Assembly (NCBI RefSeq): GCF_017875315.1 | Contig: NZ_JAGGMM010000001.1 | Location: 744,001-808,000, forward strand | Length of the DNA stretch: 64,000 nucleotides | Source: Methanomicrobium sp. W14 | GTDB lineage: Archaea; Halobacteriota; Methanomicrobia; Methanomicrobiales; Methanomicrobiaceae | Reading direction: 5' to 3' | Notes under the pieces: generated by a model | Seen by the model: only the letters and a program-made list of their open reading frames with translations | What the model was told of the DNA's origin: nothing | Databases searched by the model: none | Program-made: the position numbers and the translations under genes | Shown here: positions 45,286 through 54,720 of the stretch, piece after piece | How positions within the stretch are numbered: position 1 is the first letter of the stretch | How the letters are laid out: each line of letters opens with the position of its first letter

Positions 45286-46467
45286 ATGAGAATCCTTCTA
45301 TTTGATCCGTTTCACGGCGCAGCAGGCGACATGATAACAGGTTCACTTTTAAGTCTCGGTGCAGACAGAAAATTAGTAACCAGTGCAATGGCATCAGTTG
45401 TGAACGAACCGGATTTATCGGTTGTAAACAGGTGTGGAATATCCGCACTAAAAGTCGAAACAAATGCAAAAACCGAACACAGGACACTGGAACAGGTCAG
45501 GAATATCGTAAAGGGATCTTTTGCACAGAAAGAGGCAATTGCCATGGCGCTCAGGGTCTTTGAGCGCATAGCCAGAGGAGAGACCACCGTTCACGGAAAA
45601 CTTACTCATTTTCATGAAGTCGGAGCAGATGATGCTATAGCAGACGTACTCGGGGCATGCACAGCATTTCTCTCGCTTAAACCGGACTGTGTATATATAA
45701 AACCTCTAAGTCTTGGCGCAGGTTTTGTTATGACGGAACACGGAAGACTCCCTGTTCCCGCGCCTGCAACAGCTGAAATCCTCAGGGAATCCGGACTTGA
45801 GACGGTAGCAGGAAACAACCCGGATGACGGCGAACTTTGCACTCCCACAGGAGCTGCGCTGTTATCTGAATTTTATACAGGCAATCTTGTAAAACCTGCA
45901 GGAAAAATTGTTGCAACAGGATATGGTGCAGGAACAAAAAACCCGCTGGATTCACCTAATGTTCTCAGGACCGCAATAATTGAGAATACAAAAAAGGATA
46001 CAGATTCAGTTGAAATCCTTGAAACTAACGTGGACGACGTCACAGGAGAAGTTCTGGCATATACAATGCAGAGAATCATGAACGAAGGCGCAGGAGACGT
46101 CTCTTCAATACCAACCGTTATGAAAAAAGGCAGAAACGGCTTTCTTATAAGAGTCATCTGCTCCCCAAAAGACTCAGAAAAATATGTCAGAATACTTTCT
46201 GAAGAGCTTGGAACACTCGGAATAAGACACCTGTATGCATACCACAGCTCTGTCATCAACAGGACATTTGAAAAGGCGGAATTGTTGATTAACGGGGATA
46301 AATACACTGTAAACGTCAAAGTAGGATGGATTGACAAAAAACCGGTCAGTATAAAATCCGAATACGGCGATGCGGAAATCTGCGCACAAAACACGAAACT
46401 GCCGGTAAAACAGATTACGCTTATGGCTGAAGATATAATATATAGGAATTTAAAAAATAAAGACTGA
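45286..46467 (+). CDS. larC: LarC-type nickel insertion protein
   Basis: 393 residues from ATG 45286. LarC inserts nickel into the pyridinium-bis(thiocarboxylate) mononucleotide, making the nickel-pincer cofactor of lactate racemase and related enzymes. N-terminal ILLFDPFHGAAGDMITGSLL, THFHEVGADDAIADVLGAC with metal-binding His/Glu/Asp, and LETNVDDVTGEVL. One uninterrupted frame, whereas some bacteria need a frameshift to make it. LarB/LarE partners are not in the window. TTG 45277 is three codons earlier. Confidence 0.93.
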   Translation: MRILLFDPFHGAAGDMITGSLLSLGADRKLVTSAMASVVNEPDLSVVNRCGISALKVETNAKTEHRTLEQVRNIVKGSFAQKEAIAMALRVFERIARGETTVHGKLTHFHEVGADDAIADVLGACTAFLSLKPDCVYIKPLSLGAGFVMTEHGRLPVPAPATAEILRESGLETVAGNNPDDGELCTPTGAALLSEFYTGNLVKPAGKIVATGYGAGTKNPLDSPNVLRTAIIENTKKDTDSVEILETNVDDVTGEVLAYTMQRIMNEGAGDVSSIPTVMKKGRNGFLIRVICSPKDSEKYVRILSEELGTLGIRHLYAYHSSVINRTFEKAELLINGDKYTVNVKVGWIDKKPVSIKSEYGDAEICAQNTKLPVKQITLMAEDIIYRNLKNKD

Positions 46468-46474
46468 GTGATTT

Positions 46475-47146
46475 ATGACGGATTCTTCCAAAATAGAGAC
46501 AGGATGCAGGGCTTTTGATGAACTTATAGGTGGAGGTCTTGAAAGAAAGGTCATAACACAAATCTATGGCGAACCGGCGGCGGGGAAAAGCACAATTACG
46601 ATGATGAGCATTACAAATGTCCTCAAAGACGGAAAATACGTCATCGCAATAGACAGCGAAGGATTTTCGATTGAAAGGTTCAGGCAGGTCTGCGGAGATG
46701 ACGCAGTGAAACTGGCAGAGAAACTTTTCATATTCGAGCCTCTCGACTTCACAGAGCAGGGTCTTATGATATCCGAATGCGACCCACTTTTAAGGGAAAA
46801 CGATGTAGGGCTTATAGTCCTTGACTCTGCCACAGCTCTTTACAGGACAGAACTAGGAAGCAACGGAGAAGGTCAGAAAAAGCTCGGCAGGCAGGTGATA
46901 AGACTCCTCGGGTATGCAAAAAGGTATAGTATCCCTGTAATAATAACGAATCAGGTATATATGGACATAAAAAACGAAAAATTATCAGGCCTCGGCGGAA
47001 CATCCCTGCGGCATATATCAAAGATTATCATAAGACTTGAGAAGGATTTAGGGTACAGAAAGGCAGTACTTGAAAAACACAGGTCCATGGAAGAGGGGGG
47101 GTGCATCAGGTTTAAAATAGTGAATGACGGGATTATACAGATATAA
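46475..47146 (+). CDS. radB: DNA repair and recombination protein RadB
   Basis: 223 residues, the archaeal RadA paralogue lacking the N-terminal domain. Walker A GEPAAGKST near residue 32, Walker B VGLIVLDSAT, and the C-terminal L2 region GLGGTSLRHISKIIIRLEK. Thought to help RadA loading in homologous recombination. ATG 46475 follows a GTGATTT spacer seven bases after larC. Overlaps the end of the convergent dapF by 14 bases. Confidence 0.95.
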   Translation: MTDSSKIETGCRAFDELIGGGLERKVITQIYGEPAAGKSTITMMSITNVLKDGKYVIAIDSEGFSIERFRQVCGDDAVKLAEKLFIFEPLDFTEQGLMISECDPLLRENDVGLIVLDSATALYRTELGSNGEGQKKLGRQVIRLLGYAKRYSIPVIITNQVYMDIKNEKLSGLGGTSLRHISKIIIRLEKDLGYRKAVLEKHRSMEEGGCIRFKIVNDGIIQI

Positions 47147-47966
47147 TGCCAGAAAAGACTGTTTCCGCAGGGCCCTTCATCTTCGCAGTATTATCATCCG
47201 ATATCGTAATCGTAAGAGGGCCTCCCTTCGTATGAACGAGAACTTTATTTCCTGTTTTTCCTGTTTTGCAGGCTATTGCCGCAGATGCCGTAGAACCTGT
47301 GCCGCAGCTGCAGGTCTCGCCTTCGACTCCTCTTTCATAAGTTCTTATGTCTATCTCGCCCGGATTTTCAACATGTACGAAATTGACGTTTGTGCCCTGC
47401 AAAAACAATTTATGATGCCTTATTTTCGGGGCAATGCTGCAGATGTCCAGATCATCAAGTGAACCGGTGAATATTACCGCATGCGGCACACCCGTATTTA
47501 CTGCGTAGACCGTAAATCCGTCAATCTCCTCCACAAAGTCACCAGAACCTGAGGCAGGAATGTCAGGACGATCAAAATTTATTTTGCCCATATCAATTTC
47601 TGCTGTAAAATCTCCGTCCTTGCTGTATGACATCTCAACATCAAGAACACCAGCTTTGGTCTCAACCCTGCACCTGTGTTCAACATAGTCCATATCAAGT
47701 GCATATTTGGCAAGACAGCGTATTCCGTTGCCGCACATTTCAGCTTCGCTTCCGTCAGGCTGAAAAAGCCTCATTCCGGCGTTCGCCCTGTTCGAACGTG
47801 ATATAAACAGAATGCCATCTGCACCGATACCAAAACGCCTGTCGCAATAAAGTGATGAAAAATCGCTCTTCATTTCGTCAGGTATGACAGTCCCGGCACC
47901 GTCGGTCTCATCAATAAGGACAAAATCGTTGCCGTTGCCCTGAAGTTTTACAAAATTAATGTCCAT
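47133..47966 (-). CDS. dapF: Diaminopimelate epimerase DapF
   Basis: 277 residues. Converts LL- to meso-diaminopimelate for lysine synthesis. The two catalytic cysteines are visible in the standard motifs EMCGNGIRCLAK and CSCGTGSTASA; N-terminal LQGNGNDFVLID is the family start. Two homologous half-domains and normal length. Convergent with radB, with a short overlap at the 3' ends. Confidence 0.96.
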   Translation of the reverse strand: MDINFVKLQGNGNDFVLIDETDGAGTVIPDEMKSDFSSLYCDRRFGIGADGILFISRSNRANAGMRLFQPDGSEAEMCGNGIRCLAKYALDMDYVEHRCRVETKAGVLDVEMSYSKDGDFTAEIDMGKINFDRPDIPASGSGDFVEEIDGFTVYAVNTGVPHAVIFTGSLDDLDICSIAPKIRHHKLFLQGTNVNFVHVENPGEIDIRTYERGVEGETCSCGTGSTASAAIACKTGKTGNKVLVHTKGGPLTITISDDNTAKMKGPAETVFSGIISV

Positions 47967-48082
47967 ATATAAATATTCTCCTGCAATTAAGAAATCTTAT
48001 GCTGAAAACATTTTCAGCCTGCCTGAAACCAGACCATCAGATAACATCCGCATTAAAAAAGGGGAGGGCTGAATTTTTCAGA

Positions 48083-49285
48083 TTATTTTCCCCATTTTTC
48101 AAGTGCGAGCCTTAATTCCCGGTGATTTTTGGCGTATTCCTCTGCCGTAACACCCTCCATAAAAGCGTCAACAGCCTGCCTCATTGCCATAGCACCTGCC
48201 TTAGTCCCTTCGGGGTGACCGTGAATTCCGCCGCCTGCCTGAAGTATTATGTCGTTACCAAGTCTGGAAAGTTCTGCATTTACCTTTCCGGGGTGCAGTC
48301 CTCCGCTTGCAACAGGAAAAACAGGCTTCATTGAATACCATTTTTCCTTAAGTATATTGTTGTCTTCCAGGAGTTCAGCAGGGTCATGGCCCATTTTCCC
48401 ACTTACGGTCCCCGTATGAAGCTGATCTCCGCCTGCCATTCTGACAAGTCTTGCAATAGGCCTCATTGCTATTCCATGCTTCTTGTTCCTCGTCATAGCT
48501 GCATGCATGGTCCTGTGGACATGAACGGGAACCTTAATTGATGGTTCCTCCGCAAGCGCCTGAACAGCCGAAAAGCCGCAGGTTATGACATCGACCATTA
48601 TCGCATTTGCACCGCATTCAATGACTTTTTCTGCACGCTCCACAATTTTGTCGGCCCGTGTCGATACGTTTGCCGCGTAAAGTATGGTCCTGCCCGTCTC
48701 TGCCATCGCTTTGTCAAGGCCCGCCATTACAGCCTCGACTCTGTCGTTAAGCGGACAAAAAGCCTGATCTGTAAGGGTTTCGTCGTCTTTTATGAAATCG
48801 ACTCCGCCTGTTGCGGCAAGGTACGCAACTTCAGCAGTATCTTTCGGGTTCAGCCCGACCTTTGGCTTTATAATGGTTCCGACGTGCGGACGCCGGCTTT
48901 TATCCGTCCCTATTAATTTTCTTACCCCCTCGATTCCGAACTTCGGCCCCTTAAAACGGACAAGTTCTTCAGGAAGAAAAATATCAAGAAGCCTTACTGA
49001 ATTAAGCCTGCCAAGCCCGAACAGGTTCCCGGCAACAACAGAGAGGTACTGGGGTATATTCCCGGGCTCAAAAATTTCGGCCGGGTAGGCAATCTTTGTC
49101 AGGTAGCCTGACCCCTCGGGCTCAACGCTTTCAACCCTGCCGTCAAGCCTTTTGGTATAGTCTGTCCTCGTGGTAAGGTCTGTCCATGTCCCCGTTGTTT
49201 CCTCATCCGCTATCGCCTGTGCAGCAAACTTTGGAGTTGTATCACTTCTCGGCTCAAAATAATACAGTGCTGTAACATCAGACAT
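48083..49285 (-). CDS. rbcL: Ribulose-1,5-bisphosphate carboxylase, form III
   Basis: 400 residues. Active-site motifs are intact: GTIIKPKVGL, GGVDFIKDDE with the carbamylated lysine and metal ligands, HVHRTMHAA, SGGLHPG and GGGIHGHPEG. This is archaeal form III, which fixes CO2 onto ribulose bisphosphate from nucleotide breakdown (AMP pathway) or, in some Methanomicrobiales, with phosphoribulokinase in a reductive hexulose-phosphate route. The N-terminus (MSDVTALYYFEP) is about 20 residues shorter than in Methanosarcina. Nearly leaderless from the TATA box upstream. Confidence 0.96.
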   Translation of the reverse strand: MSDVTALYYFEPRSDTTPKFAAQAIADEETTGTWTDLTTRTDYTKRLDGRVESVEPEGSGYLTKIAYPAEIFEPGNIPQYLSVVAGNLFGLGRLNSVRLLDIFLPEELVRFKGPKFGIEGVRKLIGTDKSRRPHVGTIIKPKVGLNPKDTAEVAYLAATGGVDFIKDDETLTDQAFCPLNDRVEAVMAGLDKAMAETGRTILYAANVSTRADKIVERAEKVIECGANAIMVDVITCGFSAVQALAEEPSIKVPVHVHRTMHAAMTRNKKHGIAMRPIARLVRMAGGDQLHTGTVSGKMGHDPAELLEDNNILKEKWYSMKPVFPVASGGLHPGKVNAELSRLGNDIILQAGGGIHGHPEGTKAGAMAMRQAVDAFMEGVTAEEYAKNHRELRLALEKWGK

Positions 49286-49310
49286 AATTATTCAGTTTCT
49301 TAATACTGCC

Positions 49311-49342
49311 TTATACATATTGTAGTTATTGCTTTTTATATC
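49311..49342. promoter_or_regulatory. Divergent promoters for rbcL (-) and the HAD phosphatase (+)
   Basis: Minus-strand TATA ATATGTATAA (49311-49320) lies 26 bases before the rbcL ATG, so that message is nearly leaderless. Plus-strand TATA TTTTTATATC (49333-49342) lies about 40 bases before ATG 49381. Confidence 0.45.
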
Positions 49343-49380
49343 AAAAAAATCAAAAGAAAACAAATAGGGATAACCAAAAG

Positions 49381-50190
49381 ATGAAAGCAGCCATCGTTTT
49401 TGACAGTGCAGGGACACTCCTTCGTACGTACAGGATAGCAAGAAACGTCTCCGAAAAAAACATCGTCAAGGGTGTCGAGACGACAACACTTACGTGCTCT
49501 GAAAAAGGCAGAGCCCTGATTCTTCTTTACGCGCATTCAAAAAGTATAATAGACGCCCCTGAAAACGAACTGCTGTCATCATTTCTAAAGTCAAATAAAA
49601 TTCATTTCGGGGTGGCATGCTCATGCGGCGTTGTCACAATGACTGAAATATCGGAAATACTGGATTCGGACAGCACAGCAACAACCGGAGACCTTCAGGC
49701 ATGCATAAGAAAAGTATGGAACAGCTGCAAAAAACTGCCTGTCGTTGCAATGAGCAGCGGCGTTATCGTCAATAAAAACCTGAAAAACATTGAGTATACA
49801 ATCACATCCGGAGGAAGACCCTTTTCAGGCGCAAAAAAAACCATTCAGACCCTCCAGGAGATGAACATAGCAACCTATGTGGCATCAGGGGACAGAACTG
49901 ACAAGCTCCTGAAAATGGCTGACTACCTTGGAATTCCTCACGGAAACGTGCACGGCATCTCAACACCGTCTGTAAAGGCCCAGGTAGTAAAGGACCTTAA
50001 AAAAGAGTACGATACGGTCTTTATGGTCGGAGACGGGGTAAACGACATTGCAGCGATGAAAGAGGCTGACGTTTCGGTTCTGACAGAACAGCAGAACAGC
50101 AGAAAACCGAAAGTGCTCGTCGAGTCAGCGGATCATATAATAAAAGAGGTATCCGAAGTCATAGGAATAGCAGAAAAATACATTAAATAA
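49381..50190 (+). CDS. HAD-superfamily phosphatase (P-type ATPase-like, soluble)
   Basis: 269 residues. HAD motif I appears as FDSAGTLLRT; Ser replaces the usual second residue but the first Asp is kept, as in DSAGT variants. Motif II is in VASGDRTDK, and motif III/IV is VGDGVNDIAAM, the P-type-ATPase form. No membrane spans. Similar stand-alone proteins occur in methanogens; the substrate is unknown. It is divergent from rbcL and might serve sugar-phosphate metabolism, but context alone is weak evidence. A Cys-rich patch (ACSCG) is seen mid-sequence. Confidence 0.8.
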   Translation: MKAAIVFDSAGTLLRTYRIARNVSEKNIVKGVETTTLTCSEKGRALILLYAHSKSIIDAPENELLSSFLKSNKIHFGVACSCGVVTMTEISEILDSDSTATTGDLQACIRKVWNSCKKLPVVAMSSGVIVNKNLKNIEYTITSGGRPFSGAKKTIQTLQEMNIATYVASGDRTDKLLKMADYLGIPHGNVHGISTPSVKAQVVKDLKKEYDTVFMVGDGVNDIAAMKEADVSVLTEQQNSRKPKVLVESADHIIKEVSEVIGIAEKYIK

Positions 50191-50584
50191 ATCACTTATA
50201 TTTTACAGAATTCCGGAAAACAAAGATGCTGCCAAATTACAACAAGACGCTCTAACACTTATAACTTAACTGCTTTGGATAGTCTTTACTCCTTAATCCC
50301 GTTAACACGGACTTTTGCAGGCACATTTCAAAATTTAGCATATTATGCTGCAGACAGGTCATCCGGGACCGGAGATAATTATGAAAATTTATATGTTGTC
50401 CTATAAAAGATAAAAGTGCATACATTAAACTGGTTTAAAGAAAGGGAAAATTTTTAGCTGAAATAAAGAGCAAAGTTAACTGAAAATTAATTATTATAAT
50501 CTGAATTGTTGAACTGCCTGAATACGAAAAAAAACGAATCATATATTATAAAACACTACATTTAGTTATCGAGGATAAAGTCTT
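50191..50584. other. Leader region upstream of the McrA-activation operon
   Basis: 394 bases, no gene supported. Short palindrome TCCGG-GA-CCGGA near 50358. The rest is A/T-rich; the operon promoter lies at the right end. Confidence 0.5.
50535..50574 (+). promoter_or_regulatory. Promoter and ribosome site of the atwA-mmp operon
   Basis: BRE-like CGAATC followed by TATA ATATATTATA (50541-50550). Expected start near 50570, so the leader is short. GAGG (50571-50574) lies ten bases before ATG 50585. Confidence 0.5.
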
Positions 50585-52195
50585 ATGGCCCCATTAATCA
50601 CGGTTGAAAAAATATGTAAGGAGTTTGACGGTACCCCTGTATTAAAGGACATCAGTTTTGTCCTGGAAGAAGGAGAAATTCTGGGAATTATAGGAAGAAG
50701 CGGTGCAGGAAAAACAGTCCTTATGCACCTGATACGCGGAGTGGACGAAGCACCTACATCAGGGAAAATAATTTATCATATCTCCGCATGCAACAAATGC
50801 AGTCACATTGAACCGCAAAGTATGGCCGGGCACAAATGCCCGAAATGCGGCGGGGAACTCGTTTCACAGGACGTTGACTTCTGGAACGAAGACAACGCCC
50901 AGATGAAGCGAAGGATTATGATGCGTACTGCAATAATGTTCCAGAGAACATTTGCACTTTACGGCGATGACCGTGTTATTGAAAACGTAATGCATGCATT
51001 AAGCGACATAAACTATCCTTCAGAAAAACAGGTTTCAAGAGCTGCCGACCTTCTTGACGAAGTAAGACTTTCTCACAGAATGATGCATATAGCACGTGAT
51101 CTTTCAGGTGGTGAAAAACAGAGGGTCGTTCTTGCAAGACAGCTTGCAAAAGAGCCTTTTATGCTGTGCGCCGACGAGCCGACAGGGACTCTTGACCCAC
51201 GTACTGCAAATATTGTGCATGAAATGCTAAAAGATGCGTCTTCAGAAAACGATATGGCAATGCTTGTCTCATCTCACTTTTCGCAGATAATAGAGGAAAT
51301 CTGCCACCGTGCGATTCTTCTTGAAAACGGGGAGATCAAAAATATAGGAGAGCCACATGAGATAGTAGAGTCCTTTATGAAGGACGCCTCTGACAGTGAG
51401 ACATTTGAGACATGTGATATCGGTGAAGATATTCTTCAGGCAAGGGACGTAGTCAAACGCTACATAACCGTTGACAGGGGTATGATCAAGGCCGTGGACG
51501 GGGTCTCTTTTAATGTCTCGGAAAGAGAAATATTTGGAATAATAGGTACAAGCGGTGCAGGAAAGACTACACTTTCACGAATAGTTTCCGGAATTATCGA
51601 GCCTACATCAGGTGAAATGAATATTCGCATCGGCGATAAATGGATAGATATGACAAAGCCGGGAATTGAGTTCCGCGGGCGTGCAAAGGGCTACATCGGC
51701 CTTCTTCACCAGGAGTATGACCTTTACCCGCACAGGACTGTCCTTGACAATCTCACGGACTCAATCGGCCTTGAATTTCCTAAAGAGCTTGCAATAAGAA
51801 AAGCAATCATAACTCTTAAAATGGCTGGATTTTCAGAGGAGAAGAGCAGAAAAATACTTAACAGACTTCCTGACCAGTTAAGCGAGGGAGAAAAGCACAG
51901 GGTTGCCCTTGCCCAGGTCCTAATAAGAGAGCCAAGGATTATTCTTCTTGACGAGCCGACAGGAACGATGGACCCGATTACAAAAATTGATGTCAAACAC
52001 TCGATTCTTCATTCAAGGGAAGACATGGATGAGACATTTATAGTAGTCTCACACGACATGGACTTTGTAAGAGACATCTGCGACAGGTCGGCACTTATGC
52101 GCAACGGGAAAATAGTCAAAATAGGCCCGACTAATGAAGTCCTGGAATACCTGACACAGGAAGAAAAAGAAATTATGTCAAAACCTGAGCCATGA
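50585..52195 (+). CDS. atwA: Methyl-coenzyme M reductase activation component A2 (AtwA)
   Basis: 536 residues with two ABC ATPase domains. NBD1: Walker [11 protein letters not shown], an inserted four-Cys zinc ribbon (CNKC...CPKC, about 60-90), signature [12 protein letters not shown]2 (from about 285): [10 protein letters not shown], signature [18 protein letters not shown]. Component A2 supplies ATP hydrolysis for reducing Ni(II) to Ni(I) in F430 of methyl-CoM reductase. It heads a tight operon of methanogenesis marker genes, several of whose products copurify with the activation complex. Confidence 0.96.
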   Translation: MAPLITVEKICKEFDGTPVLKDISFVLEEGEILGIIGRSGAGKTVLMHLIRGVDEAPTSGKIIYHISACNKCSHIEPQSMAGHKCPKCGGELVSQDVDFWNEDNAQMKRRIMMRTAIMFQRTFALYGDDRVIENVMHALSDINYPSEKQVSRAADLLDEVRLSHRMMHIARDLSGGEKQRVVLARQLAKEPFMLCADEPTGTLDPRTANIVHEMLKDASSENDMAMLVSSHFSQIIEEICHRAILLENGEIKNIGEPHEIVESFMKDASDSETFETCDIGEDILQARDVVKRYITVDRGMIKAVDGVSFNVSEREIFGIIGTSGAGKTTLSRIVSGIIEPTSGEMNIRIGDKWIDMTKPGIEFRGRAKGYIGLLHQEYDLYPHRTVLDNLTDSIGLEFPKELAIRKAIITLKMAGFSEEKSRKILNRLPDQLSEGEKHRVALAQVLIREPRIILLDEPTGTMDPITKIDVKHSILHSREDMDETFIVVSHDMDFVRDICDRSALMRNGKIVKIGPTNEVLEYLTQEEKEIMSKPEP

Positions 52196-52206
52196 GGTGA
52201 AAAGAA

Positions 52207-53763
52207 TTGATCAAAGTCCATGTGGACGGGCAGACAAAAGAGATACAGGAAGGGGCAACTCTAAAAGAGATTATCCCGGATATTCCTGAAAAATATTCCG
52301 TTGCCATAATCAAATCCTCTAAATCAAGTGAATACAAAACAAAGAATATCCGCTTTTTTACATCATCCGGTGAAGTGGTTATTGAACTGAACACCCGGGG
52401 CATAAAACTGTTTTCAGACGATTACTTCAGGAAACTGTTCGACAAAAAAGGCAAATCCTCTGCGTCTGATGTTCTATCCGTAAAATGGTCGGACAGGCAG
52501 GCCACAACATTCGGACCTTTTAAATCCGCCATAGTCCCCGACAGAAAACAGCACAGGTATAACAAGGGCGACGTAATACTCGGTTGCGGAGGGTACGACC
52601 CTGAAAATTCCTATCTGATATTCTCCAGAATGCCACACGTAGCCGATCATGGCGCAGACAAATCCGGAGGAGTCATAGGAAGCGTTGTTTCCGGCAAAAA
52701 CTCAGTACATACATGGAAACCTGGGGACATTGTAAAAAACGCGGAAAGAATCGTCAGTACAGAAAATACAAGCGATTCGTTTGCAACAACTGACAGAAGC
52801 CTTCAGCTAGAAGACGGGATGGAAATTATTACGCATGTAACTATTTCCGCATACGGCTACGACAAAGACAAAATCTCCATAGACGCCTCAAACAGCGTTG
52901 AACATATGCTGATAACACTAAAGGGCGGTGAGTTTCAGGCAGACCTTAACTCATCTGGATTTGTCCGTGACGAAAAGATGAAAAAATCAACTGTTCCCCA
53001 GGAGATTAAAAAATCCCGTCTTGAAGGGACAGTAACCGTAAGGACTTCCGGAAGACTTGAAGGAAGCCTTTACATATACACAAAAGACATCCCCGGAAGC
53101 CCCAACCATACTGTGGTCGGTGAAATAAAACACGGGATCGAACTGGTAAAGCTCATCAGAAAAGGAGATGCGATATCAGTCAAAACAATTCCTGGGCAGA
53201 TAGATTTAAGGGGCCTTTCCCTTAAAGAGTCTCTTAAAATATTAAATAAAAACGGTATAAAACCTTCCATTGACGACAACTCAGGAGAACGCGTCGTTAT
53301 CGACCAGAAGCCCCCAAACACTATGGAGGTTCTTGAAGAAAAAAAGGTTTCACTTAAAACCGTCCCGCTTTCTAATGTCATAGGGATAAGGCTCAACGAC
53401 ACCGACGCACCAAGGACATGTGGCATATTCAGGGAAGTCACAGGACTTCGGTGGTACAATATCGGCAAAATGCCTCTTCTCTTCAAATACGACGATGTGA
53501 CGCTTTTTCAGCCTAAGGTCCCGAGAAAAATAACTATTAATATTGAAAATACACCCAGAGACACGGTGCCTGCAAATATGCTTGCAATGACGAATGATTC
53601 CAGAAGAGGAGTCGGACTTGTCGGTGTAAGGACATCTTCAAACAACGAGTTCGGACCGACATCAGAACCTTTTTCAGCGACAAACATTATCGGCGAGGTT
53701 ATAGAAACCGACAAACTTTCCTCTCTGAAGGAAGGGGAAACTGTTTACATCAGGGAGATCTGA
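52207..53763 (+). CDS. mmp3: Methanogenesis marker protein 3
   Basis: 518 residues; TTG start preceded by GAGGTGA (52194-52200). N-terminal ubiquitin-like strand (IKVHVDGQTKEIQEGATLKE), then two domains with GGYDPENSYLIFSRMPHVADHG and GSPNHTVVGEIKHGIELVKL that resemble peptidyl-prolyl isomerase-like (CYTH/cyclophilin-type) folds. Known only in methanogens and relatives, it is part of the MCR activation assembly with component A2, Mmp7 and Mmp17. Starts 11 bases after atwA. Confidence 0.92.
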   Translation: MIKVHVDGQTKEIQEGATLKEIIPDIPEKYSVAIIKSSKSSEYKTKNIRFFTSSGEVVIELNTRGIKLFSDDYFRKLFDKKGKSSASDVLSVKWSDRQATTFGPFKSAIVPDRKQHRYNKGDVILGCGGYDPENSYLIFSRMPHVADHGADKSGGVIGSVVSGKNSVHTWKPGDIVKNAERIVSTENTSDSFATTDRSLQLEDGMEIITHVTISAYGYDKDKISIDASNSVEHMLITLKGGEFQADLNSSGFVRDEKMKKSTVPQEIKKSRLEGTVTVRTSGRLEGSLYIYTKDIPGSPNHTVVGEIKHGIELVKLIRKGDAISVKTIPGQIDLRGLSLKESLKILNKNGIKPSIDDNSGERVVIDQKPPNTMEVLEEKKVSLKTVPLSNVIGIRLNDTDAPRTCGIFREVTGLRWYNIGKMPLLFKYDDVTLFQPKVPRKITINIENTPRDTVPANMLAMTNDSRRGVGLVGVRTSSNNEFGPTSEPFSATNIIGEVIETDKLSSLKEGETVYIREI

Positions 53764-53765
53764 AA

Positions 53766-54236
53766 ATGCCGGCAAAAGAGTACCACCCTGACTTTGTAGG
53801 AACGGTAACAAAATATGTGTTTATCGAATCACCTGACATTACACCGCAGCATCTTGCAATAAAAGCTTATGAAATATCAAGCGGAGTTATGATTAAGGAG
53901 ACCTGTTTCGGGCTTCAGGTTACAGGAAAACCACAGGAAGTCGACGAAATCATAAAAGAGCTGAGAAAAACGGACCCTGCCCATATATTCGTAAAAGACA
54001 GGGGATTTCCTCCCGGAGATACGAGAAGATGCCGTGCCAATCTCGGCGGTGCACGTCCCGGGTATTACGGACATGAGTTCGAGATGGGGCTTATAAGGTT
54101 CGTCTCAAAAGGCCTTTTAAATGATGAAAATGGTGAAAAAGCATCTGATGCAGAATTAAAAGATATCGAAGAGAAAAAATCCGAAAAACTTCCGGTTGAA
54201 GAGCTCTTAAAAATAGTGAATTCAGAGGAGAACTAA
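53766..54236 (+). CDS. mmp6: Methanogenesis marker protein 6
   Basis: 156 residues. Family pattern EYHPDFVGTVTKYVFIESP, SGVMIKETCFGLQVTG, and KDRGFPPGDTRRCRANLGGARPGYYGHEFEMG. Restricted to methanogens; function not established. A basic, glycine-rich centre with one Cys (RRCRANLGG) is conserved. Two bases separate it from mmp3, and four bases from mmp5. Confidence 0.92.
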   Translation: MPAKEYHPDFVGTVTKYVFIESPDITPQHLAIKAYEISSGVMIKETCFGLQVTGKPQEVDEIIKELRKTDPAHIFVKDRGFPPGDTRRCRANLGGARPGYYGHEFEMGLIRFVSKGLLNDENGEKASDAELKDIEEKKSEKLPVEELLKIVNSEEN

Positions 54237-54240
54237 AGAT

Positions 54241-54720
54241 ATGTCTAAAGTTTTCATATATCCGTCAACAAGCCTGATATTATCCGATATGGTTGAAAGA
54301 TTCGGGCATGAGCCGCTCGGTGTGGCTATTGCAATCCGCGAGAGGATACAGACACCCGGACTGGACTCACCCCCACTTCAGATGACGCCCGAAGACCCTA
54401 AAAAGGGACTTAAATATGCAGCTGTTGAAGTTCCTTCAGGGGTAAGAGGAAGAATGGCCCTTTTCGGCCCCCTCATCGAAGAAGCTGAGGCCGCCATTAT
54501 CATAAATGACGCTGACCTTGCTTTCGGATGCATGGGCTGTGCAAGGACAAATGAACTGGTAAAATTTTCTGTCAGGCAGAGAAAGGACATTCCAGTTCTT
54601 GATATCAGGTACCCGTCAAACGAAGATGAAGGGCTTGCATTTGTCCAGAAAATAAAGGAGTTTCTGTCAGGGCTTCCAGAGAAAAATGATCCGGGCAAAA
54701 AGAAAGGGGGCAAAAAATGA
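54241..54720 (+). CDS. mmp5: Methanogenesis marker protein 5
   Basis: 159 residues. Recognised from [24 protein letters not shown], and [19 protein letters not shown] with a CxxC pair that could bind metal or a cluster. Confined to methanogens, function unknown. It ends with a Lys/Gly tail and overlaps the mmp15 start by four bases. Confidence 0.92.
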   Translation: MSKVFIYPSTSLILSDMVERFGHEPLGVAIAIRERIQTPGLDSPPLQMTPEDPKKGLKYAAVEVPSGVRGRMALFGPLIEEAEAAIIINDADLAFGCMGCARTNELVKFSVRQRKDIPVLDIRYPSNEDEGLAFVQKIKEFLSGLPEKNDPGKKKGGKK

